Shown piece by piece: positions 44,598 through 54,622 of a stretch of DNA of 64,000 nucleotides (its first letter is position 1; the number at the start of each line of letters is the position of its first letter). Source of the DNA: Gimesia alba (GTDB lineage: Bacteria > Planctomycetota > Planctomycetia > Planctomycetales > Planctomycetaceae); assembly GCF_007744675.1 (NCBI RefSeq), contig NZ_CP036269.1, positions 7,323,917 through 7,387,916 of the forward strand. The letters run 5' to 3'. Under the pieces are notes generated by a model. That model saw only the letters and a program-made list of their open reading frames with translations, was not told the origin of the DNA and ran no database searches. A program made the position numbers and the translations under genes.

Positions 44598-45038
44598 ATG
44601 AGCCCCGAGAGCCCCCCCCGAAAAGCCAGGCGGATCCCTTATATTAAAATTTCCTTCGTATTCTTTGTATTCATCATGCTTGCAATCTATCTCACAGTCG
44701 CAAGCCAGGGACGAAACATGGAGTACAAAGTCATCCAGTCGACTCACCAGGAGTTTCTCAGCCTGCAGCAAGAGGCAGCAAGTGCGAGCGAATGGGACCA
44801 CTTCAAAAAAAATACCCACACAAAAATCGATCCCATTATCAAAGATCTGGAAGCCACAGCCTCTTCAGACTTCCCACACCTGCAACATCTGCTATGGGCC
44901 AGTCGAGATTATCTGTATCCGATGCTGGATAATGCACAAACAGAAAGAAGCCGTGATCAGATCAAATTTGAAAAGCATCTTGAAGCAGCAGAACAAATTA
45001 TCAATCAGAATTGGATCGTGAAACTGCTTCGCAGCTAA
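44598..45038 (+). CDS. Single-helix membrane protein, duplicate of the tail of the GYF protein
   Basis: A 146-residue protein. One helix (about residues 17-36) is followed by about 95 residues that align along their full length with the tail of the protein encoded just upstream. For example 'HQEFLSLQQEAASASEW' matches 'HQEFLALQQKQASDAEW', and 'SSDFPHLQHLLWASRDYLYPML' matches 'SSDRPHLQHLLWAGRDYLEPML'. The GYF domains and linker are absent. ATG at 44598, 59 bases after the GYF stop, so the pair may be one transcript. I know of no named family. It looks like a partial tandem duplication that kept helix and tail, and might pair with the larger protein. Confidence 0.8.
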   Translation: MSPESPPRKARRIPYIKISFVFFVFIMLAIYLTVASQGRNMEYKVIQSTHQEFLSLQQEAASASEWDHFKKNTHTKIDPIIKDLEATASSDFPHLQHLLWASRDYLYPMLDNAQTERSRDQIKFEKHLEAAEQIINQNWIVKLLRS

Positions 45039-45050
45039 TACTACATTCAA

Positions 45051-45506
45051 TTACACTTCCGGTTTTGGAGCCGGTGGTTTCATTTTCCACCAGACAGTCA
45101 TCAGCAAAGGGGTTCTATCATTGTTTAAAATCCCCTCTACCTGGATAAACTGGTTACCCTTCACGCGGTAAATGAACGCGCGCGGTGCTTTCTGAAGTTT
45201 ACCTTTATTCGGCCCGACTAATACTTCCAGATCATAATAGGTAAAGAGATTCGCATCGGACATTCGCTGCAGACGAAACTTGGCCTGATGCGCATGAATC
45301 AGCGTACCATTGCTGTCATACACACGTAACTTCGAAACCTTCTGTGAGAACTCCTGCTCGATCCGCAGTGGTGCCCCGTTCCCAGCCTTATCATTTCTGA
45401 CCCATTTCCCTTCCAGAACTTGATAGTCTTCCTCGGGAGCCGGCTCTGCAGAATAAACCGTCGTTGCCAAGAAAAGAATGGCGATCAGTAGAATGATGTG
45501 CTTCAT
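45051..45506 (-). CDS. Small exported protein, lipocalin-like, function unknown
   Basis: A 151-residue protein with a signal peptide (IILLIAILFLATTVYS) followed by 'PAPEEDYQVLEGKWVRND', a form seen in the TIGR03067-type planctomycete family that opens with L-G-W. The rest is beta-rich without cysteines or catalytic motifs, ending in a Pro/Lys tail. ATG at 45506 with GAGGAAC upstream. It converges on the GYF tail gene with a 12-base gap. The family call is tentative. Confidence 0.7.
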   Translation of the reverse strand: MKHIILLIAILFLATTVYSAEPAPEEDYQVLEGKWVRNDKAGNGAPLRIEQEFSQKVSKLRVYDSNGTLIHAHQAKFRLQRMSDANLFTYYDLEVLVGPNKGKLQKAPRAFIYRVKGNQFIQVEGILNNDRTPLLMTVWWKMKPPAPKPEV

Positions 45507-45568
45507 TTGTTCCTCTTTCGCGTCTCTCTCAATGAGGATTCTAAAGATTGAGAACGTACTCCTCTGCC

Positions 45569-46756
45569 TTAGTTGAGACGTTCGAAATGGAGGGGATGAT
45601 CGGACTCCAGGTCAGCCACGCGCATTGATATTTTTCCATCCAGCACGTCGGTTAAAAGATCGCCGCATACTTCGGCCCGCCAACCTGACATCAGCCGCGG
45701 TTTGTCTTCGCTCTGTTCTTTATACACGTGATAGCGAACGAGGTGCCTTAAGTCGGCTGAGGTTCCGACCAGAGTTTGAGACACGTTCATTTCGGCACAA
45801 CGATTCGCAAGCGCGATCCCCAGCAGCTTTCCAATCACCTGCTCATCCTGATTCTGCTGGTTACTGGGGTTATCCATATGCTGCGGAAGCTGATCGTTGG
45901 GAATCTGCTGGGCTTTGGCGATGCGCTGAATCAGTTCGGGAGCCATCTTAAACATATTCTTACGATTGAGATCACGGGTTGCCGTCAGATCTTGCGGGGT
46001 ACTTGGCTTCCGGCGTGCGAGTTCGATCAACAAATCATCGCGCAACACCCGCCGTGCCGGCTGATTTTTTTCCTGAGCCACTTCGTCACGCCAGTCAAAC
46101 AGCTCCCGCACGATCGCCAGTTCACGCGGTTTCAGTTTATGCAAACCGGAAAGGCGGCGCCAGTTTTCGCGATGAAATTCCGAATCGACTTCGTCAATCA
46201 TCCGCTGGAATTCGGCTTCGGCCCACTCGATGCGTCCCAGATCGGTCAGTTCTTTTTCCTGAATCTTCCAGATCTTCAAGACATACTTTACGTCATCCAG
46301 TGCATACTTGATTTGCTGTTGAGTTAATGGTCTCCGTCGCCAGTCTGTGCGGGTCTCTTTACTGCCCGCTTTTTCACTCAGTACGCGGGCCACCAGCGCG
46401 GTATAAGAGATTGGAAAGCTGCGAGACCTGAGCCCCTCTGCGATTTGCAGATCAACCAGCTTCTGAGGTTTCTTGCCGGAAAAATGTCGACAAAACCGAA
46501 CCTCTTCACGCCCCCCATGTACGACCACGGTTGTCGTATCGTTGGTCATGATGTCCCACCAGGGAGAGAGATCTTCCACCTCATAGGGATCGACTGCTAC
46601 AGACTGCCCATTCAAGGCAAACTGTAAGAGCGAAAGTTCCGGACGATAGGTAAACTCTGAAACAAACTCTGTATCGAATGCAACGATGCCCGCGTCTAAG
46701 ATTTGATCACATAAGGCGATAAATTCAGACTGCTGAACAATGAGTGGGCTCGACAT
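45569..46756 (-). CDS. rnd: Ribonuclease D
   Basis: A 395-residue 3'-5' exoribonuclease that trims tRNA precursors and other small RNAs. The DEDD-type sites are 'VAFDTEFVSE' (Exo I, DxE near residues 27-29), 'VVVHGGREEVRF' with an H and acidic residues (Exo II region), and 'QQIKYALDDVKYVLKIW' (Exo III, Y-x3-D). The HRDC domain begins near 'LKPRELAIVRELFDWRDEVAQEKNQPARRVLRDDLLIELARRKP'. E. coli RNase D is 375 residues. ATG at 46756. No partner gene is adjacent. Confidence 0.95.
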   Translation of the reverse strand: MSSPLIVQQSEFIALCDQILDAGIVAFDTEFVSEFTYRPELSLLQFALNGQSVAVDPYEVEDLSPWWDIMTNDTTTVVVHGGREEVRFCRHFSGKKPQKLVDLQIAEGLRSRSFPISYTALVARVLSEKAGSKETRTDWRRRPLTQQQIKYALDDVKYVLKIWKIQEKELTDLGRIEWAEAEFQRMIDEVDSEFHRENWRRLSGLHKLKPRELAIVRELFDWRDEVAQEKNQPARRVLRDDLLIELARRKPSTPQDLTATRDLNRKNMFKMAPELIQRIAKAQQIPNDQLPQHMDNPSNQQNQDEQVIGKLLGIALANRCAEMNVSQTLVGTSADLRHLVRYHVYKEQSEDKPRLMSGWRAEVCGDLLTDVLDGKISMRVADLESDHPLHFERLN

Positions 46757-47099
46757 CCTTTGGCAACTTCCTTTTCCTGGACCAGGAATCGCAGACCTTT
46801 CATCTGTCGATGACCTGTAGATTTTATCATGCTTAAATCCTAATGTTGTAGATATTTATTGATTTCGTCAATGAACTCAAGCGATTTTTGTGTCTCTCAA
46901 CTTGTTTACTTTCATGCCGGAAACCGATGCGTTCCGTGATAAAAACCCCTGGAAGTCCGTTTGATTCACAAAAATCCGGTAAGTTCCAGCACCTCTGGTG
47001 ACGATTCTGTTAATACCAGGAGCTGGAATTCCTGGCGCATCGGCAAATCCTGCCGATCCTTCACTTGGCATTTAAACGACACTCCAGGAATGCATTATC
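46757..47099. other. Divergent spacer, rnd / MotB-like gene
   Basis: No supported gene. A 64-codon frame on the minus strand (46877-47071) runs through the repeat-like stretch at 46914-47034 and is not like a known protein. Confidence 0.55.
46914..47034. repeat. Intergenic sequence related to 2752-2839
   Basis: Shares ordered blocks with the spacer upstream of the DAACS fusion: CCGGAAACCGAT, CCCCTGGAAGT, AGTTCCAG and GACGATTCTGTTAATA (14 of 16 bases match there). The copy here has about 25 extra bases in the middle and ends in a CCAGGAGCTGGAATTCCTGG inverted segment. It lies about 65 bases before the MotB-like ATG. Confidence 0.35.
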
Positions 47100-47816
47100 A
47101 TGGAAGATGATGGCCCACCAGGAGTTCCGGAATGGGTCGTGACTTATGGTGATATGATGTCACTTCTGCTCACGTTCTTCATCATGCTGGTTTCCTTGAG
47201 CGAAATCGTCAACGATGAAAAGTACCGGGCGATTCTGGAATCCATTCAAAAATATACGGGATACCGCACCGGTCCGGTCTCTCCTCCGGGAAAATATTTC
47301 CCCATGAACTCGCTCGTCGAACAAATGAGCATGCTGGGGGCCTTTACAGACAGCCCTGATCGTGGAAGAGGGGGGATTAAAACACGCTCGCTAGAAGGTA
47401 AGGACGTCCGAGTCTACCGTACGCGGGAGGGAGTTCCCGTCAAAGTGGGTGAAGCCTTGCTCTATAATCAGATAGACATTGATCTGAATGCAGCACGCAA
47501 AGAGAAACTGGACGAAATCATCCCGGAGTTGGCGGGGAAACCCAACAAGATCGAATTACGGTCACATACTTCAACGAACCCACTGCCCGCCGATTGCCCG
47601 ATTCAAGACAAACTGGTTCTCACCTATGACCGGGGACGCCATGTGATGCTTTATCTGATCCAAAAGGGAATTGCCCCCAAGCGGATCAGAATTACCGCCG
47701 CCGCCGATTACGAACCGCCACTTAAAACCGGCGATGAAAAGTCAGAACAAATGGACCGGCTGGATGTTTTATTGCTGGATGCGTTTGTCGATGACTATGT
47801 CGGTCCCAGAAAATAA
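47100..47816 (+). CDS. MotB-like OmpA-domain membrane protein, without MotA
   Basis: A 238-residue protein. The N-terminal 'EWVVTYGDMMSLLLTFFIMLVSLSE' (about 12-36) is the MotB membrane helix with its proton-pathway Asp in YGD. The C-terminal OmpA/MotB peptidoglycan-binding fold covers about 110-235, with 'EIIPELAGKPNKIELRSHTSTNPL', 'LTYDRGRHVMLYLIQKGIAPKRIRITAAADYEPP'. The usual R-x-x-R-V-E-I end is weakened to 'MDRLDVLLLD'. Between is a Pro/Gly-rich plug-like part. ATG at 47100. No motA gene is present; if it drives a flagellum or another proton-powered machine, the partner lies elsewhere. Confidence 0.85.
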   Translation: MEDDGPPGVPEWVVTYGDMMSLLLTFFIMLVSLSEIVNDEKYRAILESIQKYTGYRTGPVSPPGKYFPMNSLVEQMSMLGAFTDSPDRGRGGIKTRSLEGKDVRVYRTREGVPVKVGEALLYNQIDIDLNAARKEKLDEIIPELAGKPNKIELRSHTSTNPLPADCPIQDKLVLTYDRGRHVMLYLIQKGIAPKRIRITAAADYEPPLKTGDEKSEQMDRLDVLLLDAFVDDYVGPRK

Positions 47817-47831
47817 ACTCAGGATGCTCGT

Positions 47832-48164
47832 TTAGTCGTCGATCAATTCCGTCGCCAGCTGACGAAGATAACGAGTCGAGGGATCCTGCATTTTCAAGAT
47901 GTGCGGCGTTGAGGCTTCTTCATGTGGCTCATCAATGCGACATGTGACACCGGGAGCCAATGGCACGTACATCGACGAAACACGAACATTCATGCTGTTG
48001 TCTTTTGCTTCACGCATTTCCTGGTCCTTCATTCTCATTTCATCTAACACAATCGGATTCCATGTTTCTTTACGCAGGTCTGCTGAAACATAATTGATCC
48101 GTGCCCAGCGTCTCATTCGGAATTCTGCTGCTAAAGAGGTTGCAGCGCTTGCCTCTCTTTTCAT
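47832..48164 (-). CDS. Hypothetical protein, 110 aa
   Basis: A small soluble protein that I do not recognise. It is charged and Met-rich, with no membrane segment, no signal peptide and no cysteine pair (one Cys in 'VTCRIDEPHEE'). The ATG at 48164 opens MKREASAATSLAAEF. It converges on the MotB-like gene with a 15-base gap and lies on the same strand as the FtsB-like gene, 243 bases on. The frame and its position are consistent with a gene, but an unexpressed frame cannot be excluded. Confidence 0.55.
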   Translation of the reverse strand: MKREASAATSLAAEFRMRRWARINYVSADLRKETWNPIVLDEMRMKDQEMREAKDNSMNVRVSSMYVPLAPGVTCRIDEPHEEASTPHILKMQDPSTRYLRQLATELIDD

Positions 48165-48407
48165 TCTGTGATGCCCTTCACTGATGAATATTCTTATATG
48201 CGACTAATACAGAAATCGTCTCTGGTGATACATCAGCCAGAATGAATTTATTTCTGTGACTTACTTTGAGGGAGATTTGACTCAAGAGGCAGCTATTCCA
48301 GACACAATCCAAACAACACTATCCTTGAGAACAATAGCTAAGACCACAACAACAGCCACACGCGAAACAATCGACAGCACCGCCCCCAGGCAGTTCAACC
48401 GGTACAA

Positions 48408-49010
48408 TCAGTCGTCCCCTTCCTCATAATCCGAAGAATCGTCATCCGGTATCCGATACCGCGACAGCAACAGACCCAAAACATCACGCGTTGACTGTGT
48501 GACGGTCTCCAACTGTCGGGACTGCGACTCATGCAGAAAAGTAAAGGCTAAAACAACGATCACAGCAGCCGTCAGCAAAATTGAGGAACGGACTTTTTGA
48601 TTTTCACTCAGGACCCCCAGCATCGGCACATACCAGGACCGATTTGAGACCGGAATTTTCTTTCCCGGATCCCATTGAGGAACGTCCAGCGCCAGATCGG
48701 GATCGACGGCAATTCGCTCCTCGCCCGGGCGAACTGCATCAAAATCAACACGCGCCACTTCCGAACGAAATTCGGGATCGTGCTCTAAAGAATGGGCGAT
48801 TTCTCGCAGATACTCAACCTGATTTTCCAGCGAGACCAGCTGGACCTGATTGGCCAGATACTCGTTTTGTAAATTCAGATAAGACAAATAGCGGGGGGCC
48901 AACACCACGGCAGCAAACAAGCTCGCCGCGATAAACAGAAAGATCCAGAATGTCAGTGAAATCATCCAGCCAAGACTGGATTCTTCATTCTGATTCTGTG
49001 TGTCAGACAC
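48408..49010 (-). CDS. FtsB/DivIC-like septum-formation-initiator protein with an extra C-terminal helix
   Basis: About 200 residues from the GTG at 49010; an in-frame TTG at 49076 is the other candidate. A first helix (SLTFWIFLFIAASLFAAVVLA) is followed by a coiled coil (LNLQNEYLANQVQLVSLENQVEYLREIAHSL) and then 'DPEFRSEVARVDFDAVRPGEERI'. This matches the FtsB/DivIC core pattern D-P-x3-E-AR-x5-vkPGE. Unlike FtsB (about 100 residues) it goes on to a second helix (RSSILLTAAVIVVLAFTFL) and an acidic tail. It lies downstream of eno on the same strand, the place FtsB/DivIC holds in many proteobacteria. Planctomycetes lack FtsZ, so its role in division or wall synthesis is open. Confidence 0.75.
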   Translation of the reverse strand: MSDTQNQNEESSLGWMISLTFWIFLFIAASLFAAVVLAPRYLSYLNLQNEYLANQVQLVSLENQVEYLREIAHSLEHDPEFRSEVARVDFDAVRPGEERIAVDPDLALDVPQWDPGKKIPVSNRSWYVPMLGVLSENQKVRSSILLTAAVIVVLAFTFLHESQSRQLETVTQSTRDVLGLLLSRYRIPDDDSSDYEEGDD

Positions 49011-49173
49011 AATATTTAAGCCCGATCTAAATTGATTCAAGTACACGCGGGAAACCACAACACGCTTCCCCTTCAATCAAAATCGTCATTCCGACTGAAG
49101 ACTCTTCATCCACTGGCAAACGGTAACGGTTACTCGTTTTATTACCAATCTGCCGATTAGAAAACAGCGCATG

Positions 49174-49207
49174 AAAAAGCTCCCCTTCGATTGCGCAAAG
49201 GGGAGCT
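49174..49207 (-). terminator. Rho-independent terminator of eno
   Basis: On the minus strand AGCTCCCCTT pairs with AAGGGGAGCT (10 bp) around a 10-base loop, followed by TTTTTCAT. It lies about 27 bases after the eno stop. Confidence 0.9.
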
Positions 49208-49233
49208 GATTTTCAATTTTCAAGTTGGTTGGA

Positions 49234-50984
<1,751 letters not shown>

Positions 50985-52010
50985 ATGAGTTCAACTTCAC
51001 CACAAACCAGCCAGCAAACAACAGGAAAATCGTACGCCCCGCTTGCTGTCGAAGCGATGGACCCCCAGCTGAAAACAATCCAGCCGGGGGGTGGTATGAT
51101 TATCAACCTGGAAATGCTCTGGGGACGTTGGCGGCGATTCTGGTTGAAAACGTTTCGGCGTGGCTATATCCAGAAAATGGAGAGCACGCGCAAAGGCGAT
51201 TTCAACCCCTGCCCGCACGAGGTGCTCGACCCGCGCGATTTAAAATATTACGAAAATCAGGGAGGCTACTACTGGGACGCACAAGATGATCCGTTTGCCT
51301 ACCGCAGTCGTCTGCCGTTTGCCCGGGAAGGGTTGGCAGAACTGATTGTGCTCTCAACGCTGTTCTTCGGGGGTATGGCGGTGCTAGCAGGACTGATTCT
51401 GTCCAGCCAGATGTCGGGTATCCTCGCGATCATAGGCTGGCTGCTGGTCTTCACTCTGTTTTTATTTGGTCTGGAAATCGTCTGGTTCTTTCGCAACCCC
51501 AGGCGTAAGATTCCTGAAGGAGAAGGCGTGGTCGTCTCCCCCGCCGATGGAACATTCGATACCATCGAAGAAATCGACCACCACGAATTCATAGGCGGCC
51601 CTGCCATTGAAATCGGTATCTTTCTCTCCATTTTTAACGTCCACATCAACCGCATGCCCGCTGCAGGCAAAATAATAAAGCTGACCTATCGACCCGGTAA
51701 ATGTCTGAATGCACTCCGTCCCGAATCAACGCGGGAAAATGAGCGTTTGGAAATCTACCTGCAAACCCCCGAACCTACTATGAGACCGATGCTCGTACAA
51801 CAAATCACGGGTGCCATTGCCCGTCGGATCGTGTGTCGGTTGAAGCCGGGAGACGAATTATCCAAGGGCGCCCAGTTTGGTATGATCAAACTGGGTTCGC
51901 GAACCGTGATCGTGTTTCCCAAAGAAGAAGGTCTGGAAATTCTGGCAAAACCAGGTGATAAACTGAAAGCCGGTTCGAGCATCCTGGCAAAATATGCAGC
52001 GCGGGACTAG
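50985..52010 (+). CDS. psd: Phosphatidylserine decarboxylase with N-terminal extension
   Basis: A 341-residue enzyme of the short (PssA-linked) type; the core alone is about 215 residues. The extra ~110 N-terminal residues are polar, then a helix pair (GLAELIVLSTLFFGGMAVLAGL, IGWLLVFTLFLFGLEIVWF) sits before 'FFRNPRRKIPEGEGVVVSPADGTF'. Core features follow: 'FLSIFNVHINRMPAAGKI' and the self-cleavage site 'FGMIKLGSR', where Ser becomes the pyruvoyl group. It makes phosphatidylethanolamine from phosphatidylserine. pssA, the source of the substrate, follows directly, so this is a two-step pathway operon. ATG at 50985. Confidence 0.93.
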   Translation: MSSTSPQTSQQTTGKSYAPLAVEAMDPQLKTIQPGGGMIINLEMLWGRWRRFWLKTFRRGYIQKMESTRKGDFNPCPHEVLDPRDLKYYENQGGYYWDAQDDPFAYRSRLPFAREGLAELIVLSTLFFGGMAVLAGLILSSQMSGILAIIGWLLVFTLFLFGLEIVWFFRNPRRKIPEGEGVVVSPADGTFDTIEEIDHHEFIGGPAIEIGIFLSIFNVHINRMPAAGKIIKLTYRPGKCLNALRPESTRENERLEIYLQTPEPTMRPMLVQQITGAIARRIVCRLKPGDELSKGAQFGMIKLGSRTVIVFPKEEGLEILAKPGDKLKAGSSILAKYAARD

Positions 52011-52028
52011 ACCCATGGATCAACTACC

Positions 52029-52033
52029 GAGGA
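52029..52033 (+). promoter_or_regulatory. Shine-Dalgarno site favouring the pssA start at 52039
   Basis: GAGGA lies 5 bases before the ATG at 52039. Two earlier in-frame ATGs (51994, 52015) have nothing comparable, and the first overlaps psd. Confidence 0.65.
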
Positions 52034-52038
52034 AACAG

Positions 52039-52926
52039 ATGAAAAAGAAGCGTAAACTGATCGCTGTGCTCCCGACGTTACTCACGCTGGGGAATGCCGC
52101 CTGCGGTTTCGGCGCGATCACCTATGCCGCAAAAGTCGGTCCCGAGTACCTCGGCCAGACTGCCAGCGGCGGTTTAACCCGGATGCTGGGCACCTCACCC
52201 GGCCTGTTCAATTCGTTCGAAAACCAGCACCTGTTTATTGCCGCAGTCTTAATTTTCGTAGCCATGCTGTTTGACGCTCTCGATGGTAGCGCTGCCCGCT
52301 GGACCAATCAAACCAGTGAATTCGGCGCGCAACTCGACAGTTTGTGCGATGCGATCAGTTTCGGTATCGCGCCTGCCTTCCTGATGCTGCAGATGATTCA
52401 GTTTAATACAGAATTTTACCACCCCCGACTCCTCTGGGTCATCGCCCTGTTGTTTGCCGTCTGTACCATTCTCCGACTGGCCCGGTTCAACGTGGAAACG
52501 GATGAGGATGACTCGCACGAAGGTTTCAGCGGGCTCCCTTCTCCGGCGGCTGCAGGAACCGTCGCTTCTTTCCCCATCGCCATGCGTGGCCTGTATAAGC
52601 TGGCCGATACCGAACCCGATTCGATTACCCAGTCACTTGCCCAGTGGCTGATCCCGGCAGTGGAAATGGCACTCCCGCTGATCACTCTGGCTGTGGCTGC
52701 TCTGATGGTTTCACGGATTCGATATGCTCATGTGTTTAACCAGTTGTTCACCGGACAACGCAGCCGGCGGCATGTGATACAGCTTGTTTTCTCGATGGCC
52801 CTGATCTTCCTGGTCCGGGAACTGGCGATCCCGGTTTTATTCTGTTATTTTGCATTTTCGTCTCCAATTCGGGCTTTTTGGGAAGAAGTTGTCTCCGGGC
52901 GACTATACAAATCGAGACAAATTTGA
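52039..52926 (+). CDS. pssA: CDP-diacylglycerol-serine O-phosphatidyltransferase
   Basis: About 295 residues. It makes phosphatidylserine from CDP-diacylglycerol and serine in the inner membrane. The CDP-alcohol phosphotransferase signature DG-x2-AR-x8-G-x3-D-x3-D is exact (about residues 77-99, from 'DGSAARWTN' to the 'QLDSLCD' end). The N-terminal 'LIAVLPTLLTLGNAACGF' and 'RLARFNVETDED' with 'FSGLPSPAAAG' are typical. Six or more helices follow. The start is discussed with the RBS; ATGs at 51994 and 52015 are alternatives. Following psd by 28 bases, it completes the phosphatidylethanolamine branch. Confidence 0.95.
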   Translation: MKKKRKLIAVLPTLLTLGNAACGFGAITYAAKVGPEYLGQTASGGLTRMLGTSPGLFNSFENQHLFIAAVLIFVAMLFDALDGSAARWTNQTSEFGAQLDSLCDAISFGIAPAFLMLQMIQFNTEFYHPRLLWVIALLFAVCTILRLARFNVETDEDDSHEGFSGLPSPAAAGTVASFPIAMRGLYKLADTEPDSITQSLAQWLIPAVEMALPLITLAVAALMVSRIRYAHVFNQLFTGQRSRRHVIQLVFSMALIFLVRELAIPVLFCYFAFSSPIRAFWEEVVSGRLYKSRQI

Positions 52927-52981
52927 GAAACTGAGCGGTTTAACCCCCTGATAATCGAAAACCCTGAAGGTGCTGTCGCCG

Positions 52982-53599
52982 ATGTTTACGGGACTGGTCG
53001 AGGGCCGGGGTACCGTTCATCTTCTGGAACCGAACGGCTCTGCCATCGATTTAACGCTTGAGATTCCGGAACTCATTATTCATGAGGCCCACATCGGTGA
53101 TAGTGTGGCCATCAATGGCTGCTGCCTGACTGTGATTGAAATTAACAACAGTTTCCTGAAATTTCAGGCCGGCTCAGAAACTCTGGCAAAAACCAATCTG
53201 GGTCTGCTCTCCGTCGGTGATCAGGTAAACCTCGAACGTCCTCTGGCAGCGAATGGGCGACTGGGGGGGCACTTTGTCCAAGGTCACGTGGATGGCGTGG
53301 GGTCGATCAAATCCATCGACCAGGACGGAGAATGGATTACAATGTGGTTCGATGTTCCCCAGGAACTTGCCCTGCAGATGGTGCCCAAAGGATCGGTCAC
53401 CATTGATGGAATCAGTTTGACGATTGTGGAATGCCAGCCAACCGCTTTCAGTATCGCGCTCATCCCGCACACTCTGGAAGTAACCACACTCGGCCAAAAA
53501 CAGGTTGGCAGCGTTGTGAATATCGAAACAGATATCCTCGGGAAGTACGTAACGAAACTCATTCCCATAACACTTGATGGTTTCAATGAAAGAAGATGA
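52982..53599 (+). CDS. ribE: Riboflavin synthase (alpha type)
   Basis: About 205 residues from the ATG at 52982, beginning MFTGLVEGRGTV as expected; a GTG four codons earlier is less likely. The enzyme joins two lumazine molecules into riboflavin. The two-fold repeat of lumazine-binding domains is clear: 'GDSVAINGCCLTVIEI' and 'KGSVTIDGISLTIVECQ', with 'GGHFVQGHVDGVG' between. The C-terminal helix for trimer formation is present. AAGG lies about 11 bases upstream. The end overlaps rsmA by 14 bases. No other riboflavin gene or FMN riboswitch is nearby. Confidence 0.95.
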   Translation: MFTGLVEGRGTVHLLEPNGSAIDLTLEIPELIIHEAHIGDSVAINGCCLTVIEINNSFLKFQAGSETLAKTNLGLLSVGDQVNLERPLAANGRLGGHFVQGHVDGVGSIKSIDQDGEWITMWFDVPQELALQMVPKGSVTIDGISLTIVECQPTAFSIALIPHTLEVTTLGQKQVGSVVNIETDILGKYVTKLIPITLDGFNERR

Positions 53600-54506
53600 A
53601 AGGCAGACTCGATCTTATTTAATGCAGCTCTTCGAGCGGCATGGCTTTAACCCGCGCTCTGATCTGGGCCAAAACTTTCTGATCGATCTGAATATCATCG
53701 AATACGTCGTTCAACACGGCCATATTCAACCGCAGGACATCGTATTGGAAGTGGGCACCGGAACCGGCGGAATGACCACTTTCATGGCACAGAAGGCCCG
53801 GCACGTGATTACGGTCGAATACGATCGCAACATGCATACGCTGGCCAGTGAAGCCACCCAACGCTACGACAATATCACACTACTCAACTGTGACGCCTTA
53901 AAAAATAAAAACCACCTGTCGCCCACGGTAATCAATGCGATAGAAGAACAGTTGGCCGCCAATCCCGGCAGTCAACTCAAACTGGTTGCCAATCTGCCCT
54001 ACAATGTCGCCACACCGATTATATCCAACATCGTTGCCTCTGACCTCCCCTGGAATCGCATGGTCGTTACGATTCAGTATGAACTCGGTTTAAAAATGTC
54101 CTGTAAACCATCGACTTCCAATTATGGTGCACTGTCGGTCTGGTTGCAGTCGCAATGCTTTGTCAAACTTTTGAAAAAACTGGGGCCCACAGTTTTCTGG
54201 CCGCGCCCAAAAGTGGATTCCGCGATCGTACAACTCACGCCGAACCCGCCACTCAAAAAAACGATCAAAGACCGTGTCTTCTTTCAGGATTTTCTGAGAC
54301 GGATTTTCCAGCACCGGCGAAAATTGATGCGGAGCACTCTAGTAGGCATGTACAGCAAGCAGCTATCCAAGCCGGCCGTTGATGAAATTTTATTAGCCCA
54401 CAATATTGATAAAGAAAAAACGCGGGCGGAAGAACTCACCGTACCTGAAATGATTGCACTCGCAAATTCGTTTCAGGAACAGATCGCACAACAAGCAAGT
54501 ATTTAG
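53586..54506 (+). CDS. rsmA: 16S rRNA dimethyladenosine transferase (KsgA)
   Basis: About 306 residues. It dimethylates two adenines near the 3' end of 16S rRNA. Opening '[23 protein letters not shown]' is standard. SAM motif I is '[16 protein letters not shown]' (about residues 56-71), motif II '[10 protein letters not shown]', and the catalytic '[13 protein letters not shown]' has NLPY. The C-terminal domain ends '...[15 protein letters not shown]'. ATG at 53586 is chosen; ATG 53577 and TTG 53574 are alternatives. The start lies inside the end of ribE. The protein has a slightly longer insert (LAANPGSQ) before NLPY than E. coli KsgA. Confidence 0.93.
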   Translation: MKEDERQTRSYLMQLFERHGFNPRSDLGQNFLIDLNIIEYVVQHGHIQPQDIVLEVGTGTGGMTTFMAQKARHVITVEYDRNMHTLASEATQRYDNITLLNCDALKNKNHLSPTVINAIEEQLAANPGSQLKLVANLPYNVATPIISNIVASDLPWNRMVVTIQYELGLKMSCKPSTSNYGALSVWLQSQCFVKLLKKLGPTVFWPRPKVDSAIVQLTPNPPLKKTIKDRVFFQDFLRRIFQHRRKLMRSTLVGMYSKQLSKPAVDEILLAHNIDKEKTRAEELTVPEMIALANSFQEQIAQQASI

Positions 54507-54547
54507 AAACACACAACCAGAGCCCAGTCCAAGAGGCCAGGAACTGG

Positions 54548-54574
54548 TTTTACAAAAAATATTTTCCTGTAAAA
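54548..54574. promoter_or_regulatory. Inverted repeat upstream of guaB
   Basis: TTTTACA (54548-54554) and TGTAAAA (54568-54574) are exact inverted arms around a 13-base AT-rich spacer, 49 bases before the guaB ATG. They could bind a regulator or simply overlap promoter boxes. Confidence 0.35.
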
Positions 54575-54622
54575 TCGAACCATTATAGAAAATACATTAA
54601 AGAGACGCGAAGGAGAGGAACA

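Noticed and set aside
46877-47071. A 64-codon minus-strand frame before the MotB-like gene
   Set aside because: It runs through the repeat-like stretch and resembles the translation of the related spacer near 2752. That fits shared DNA, not a protein.
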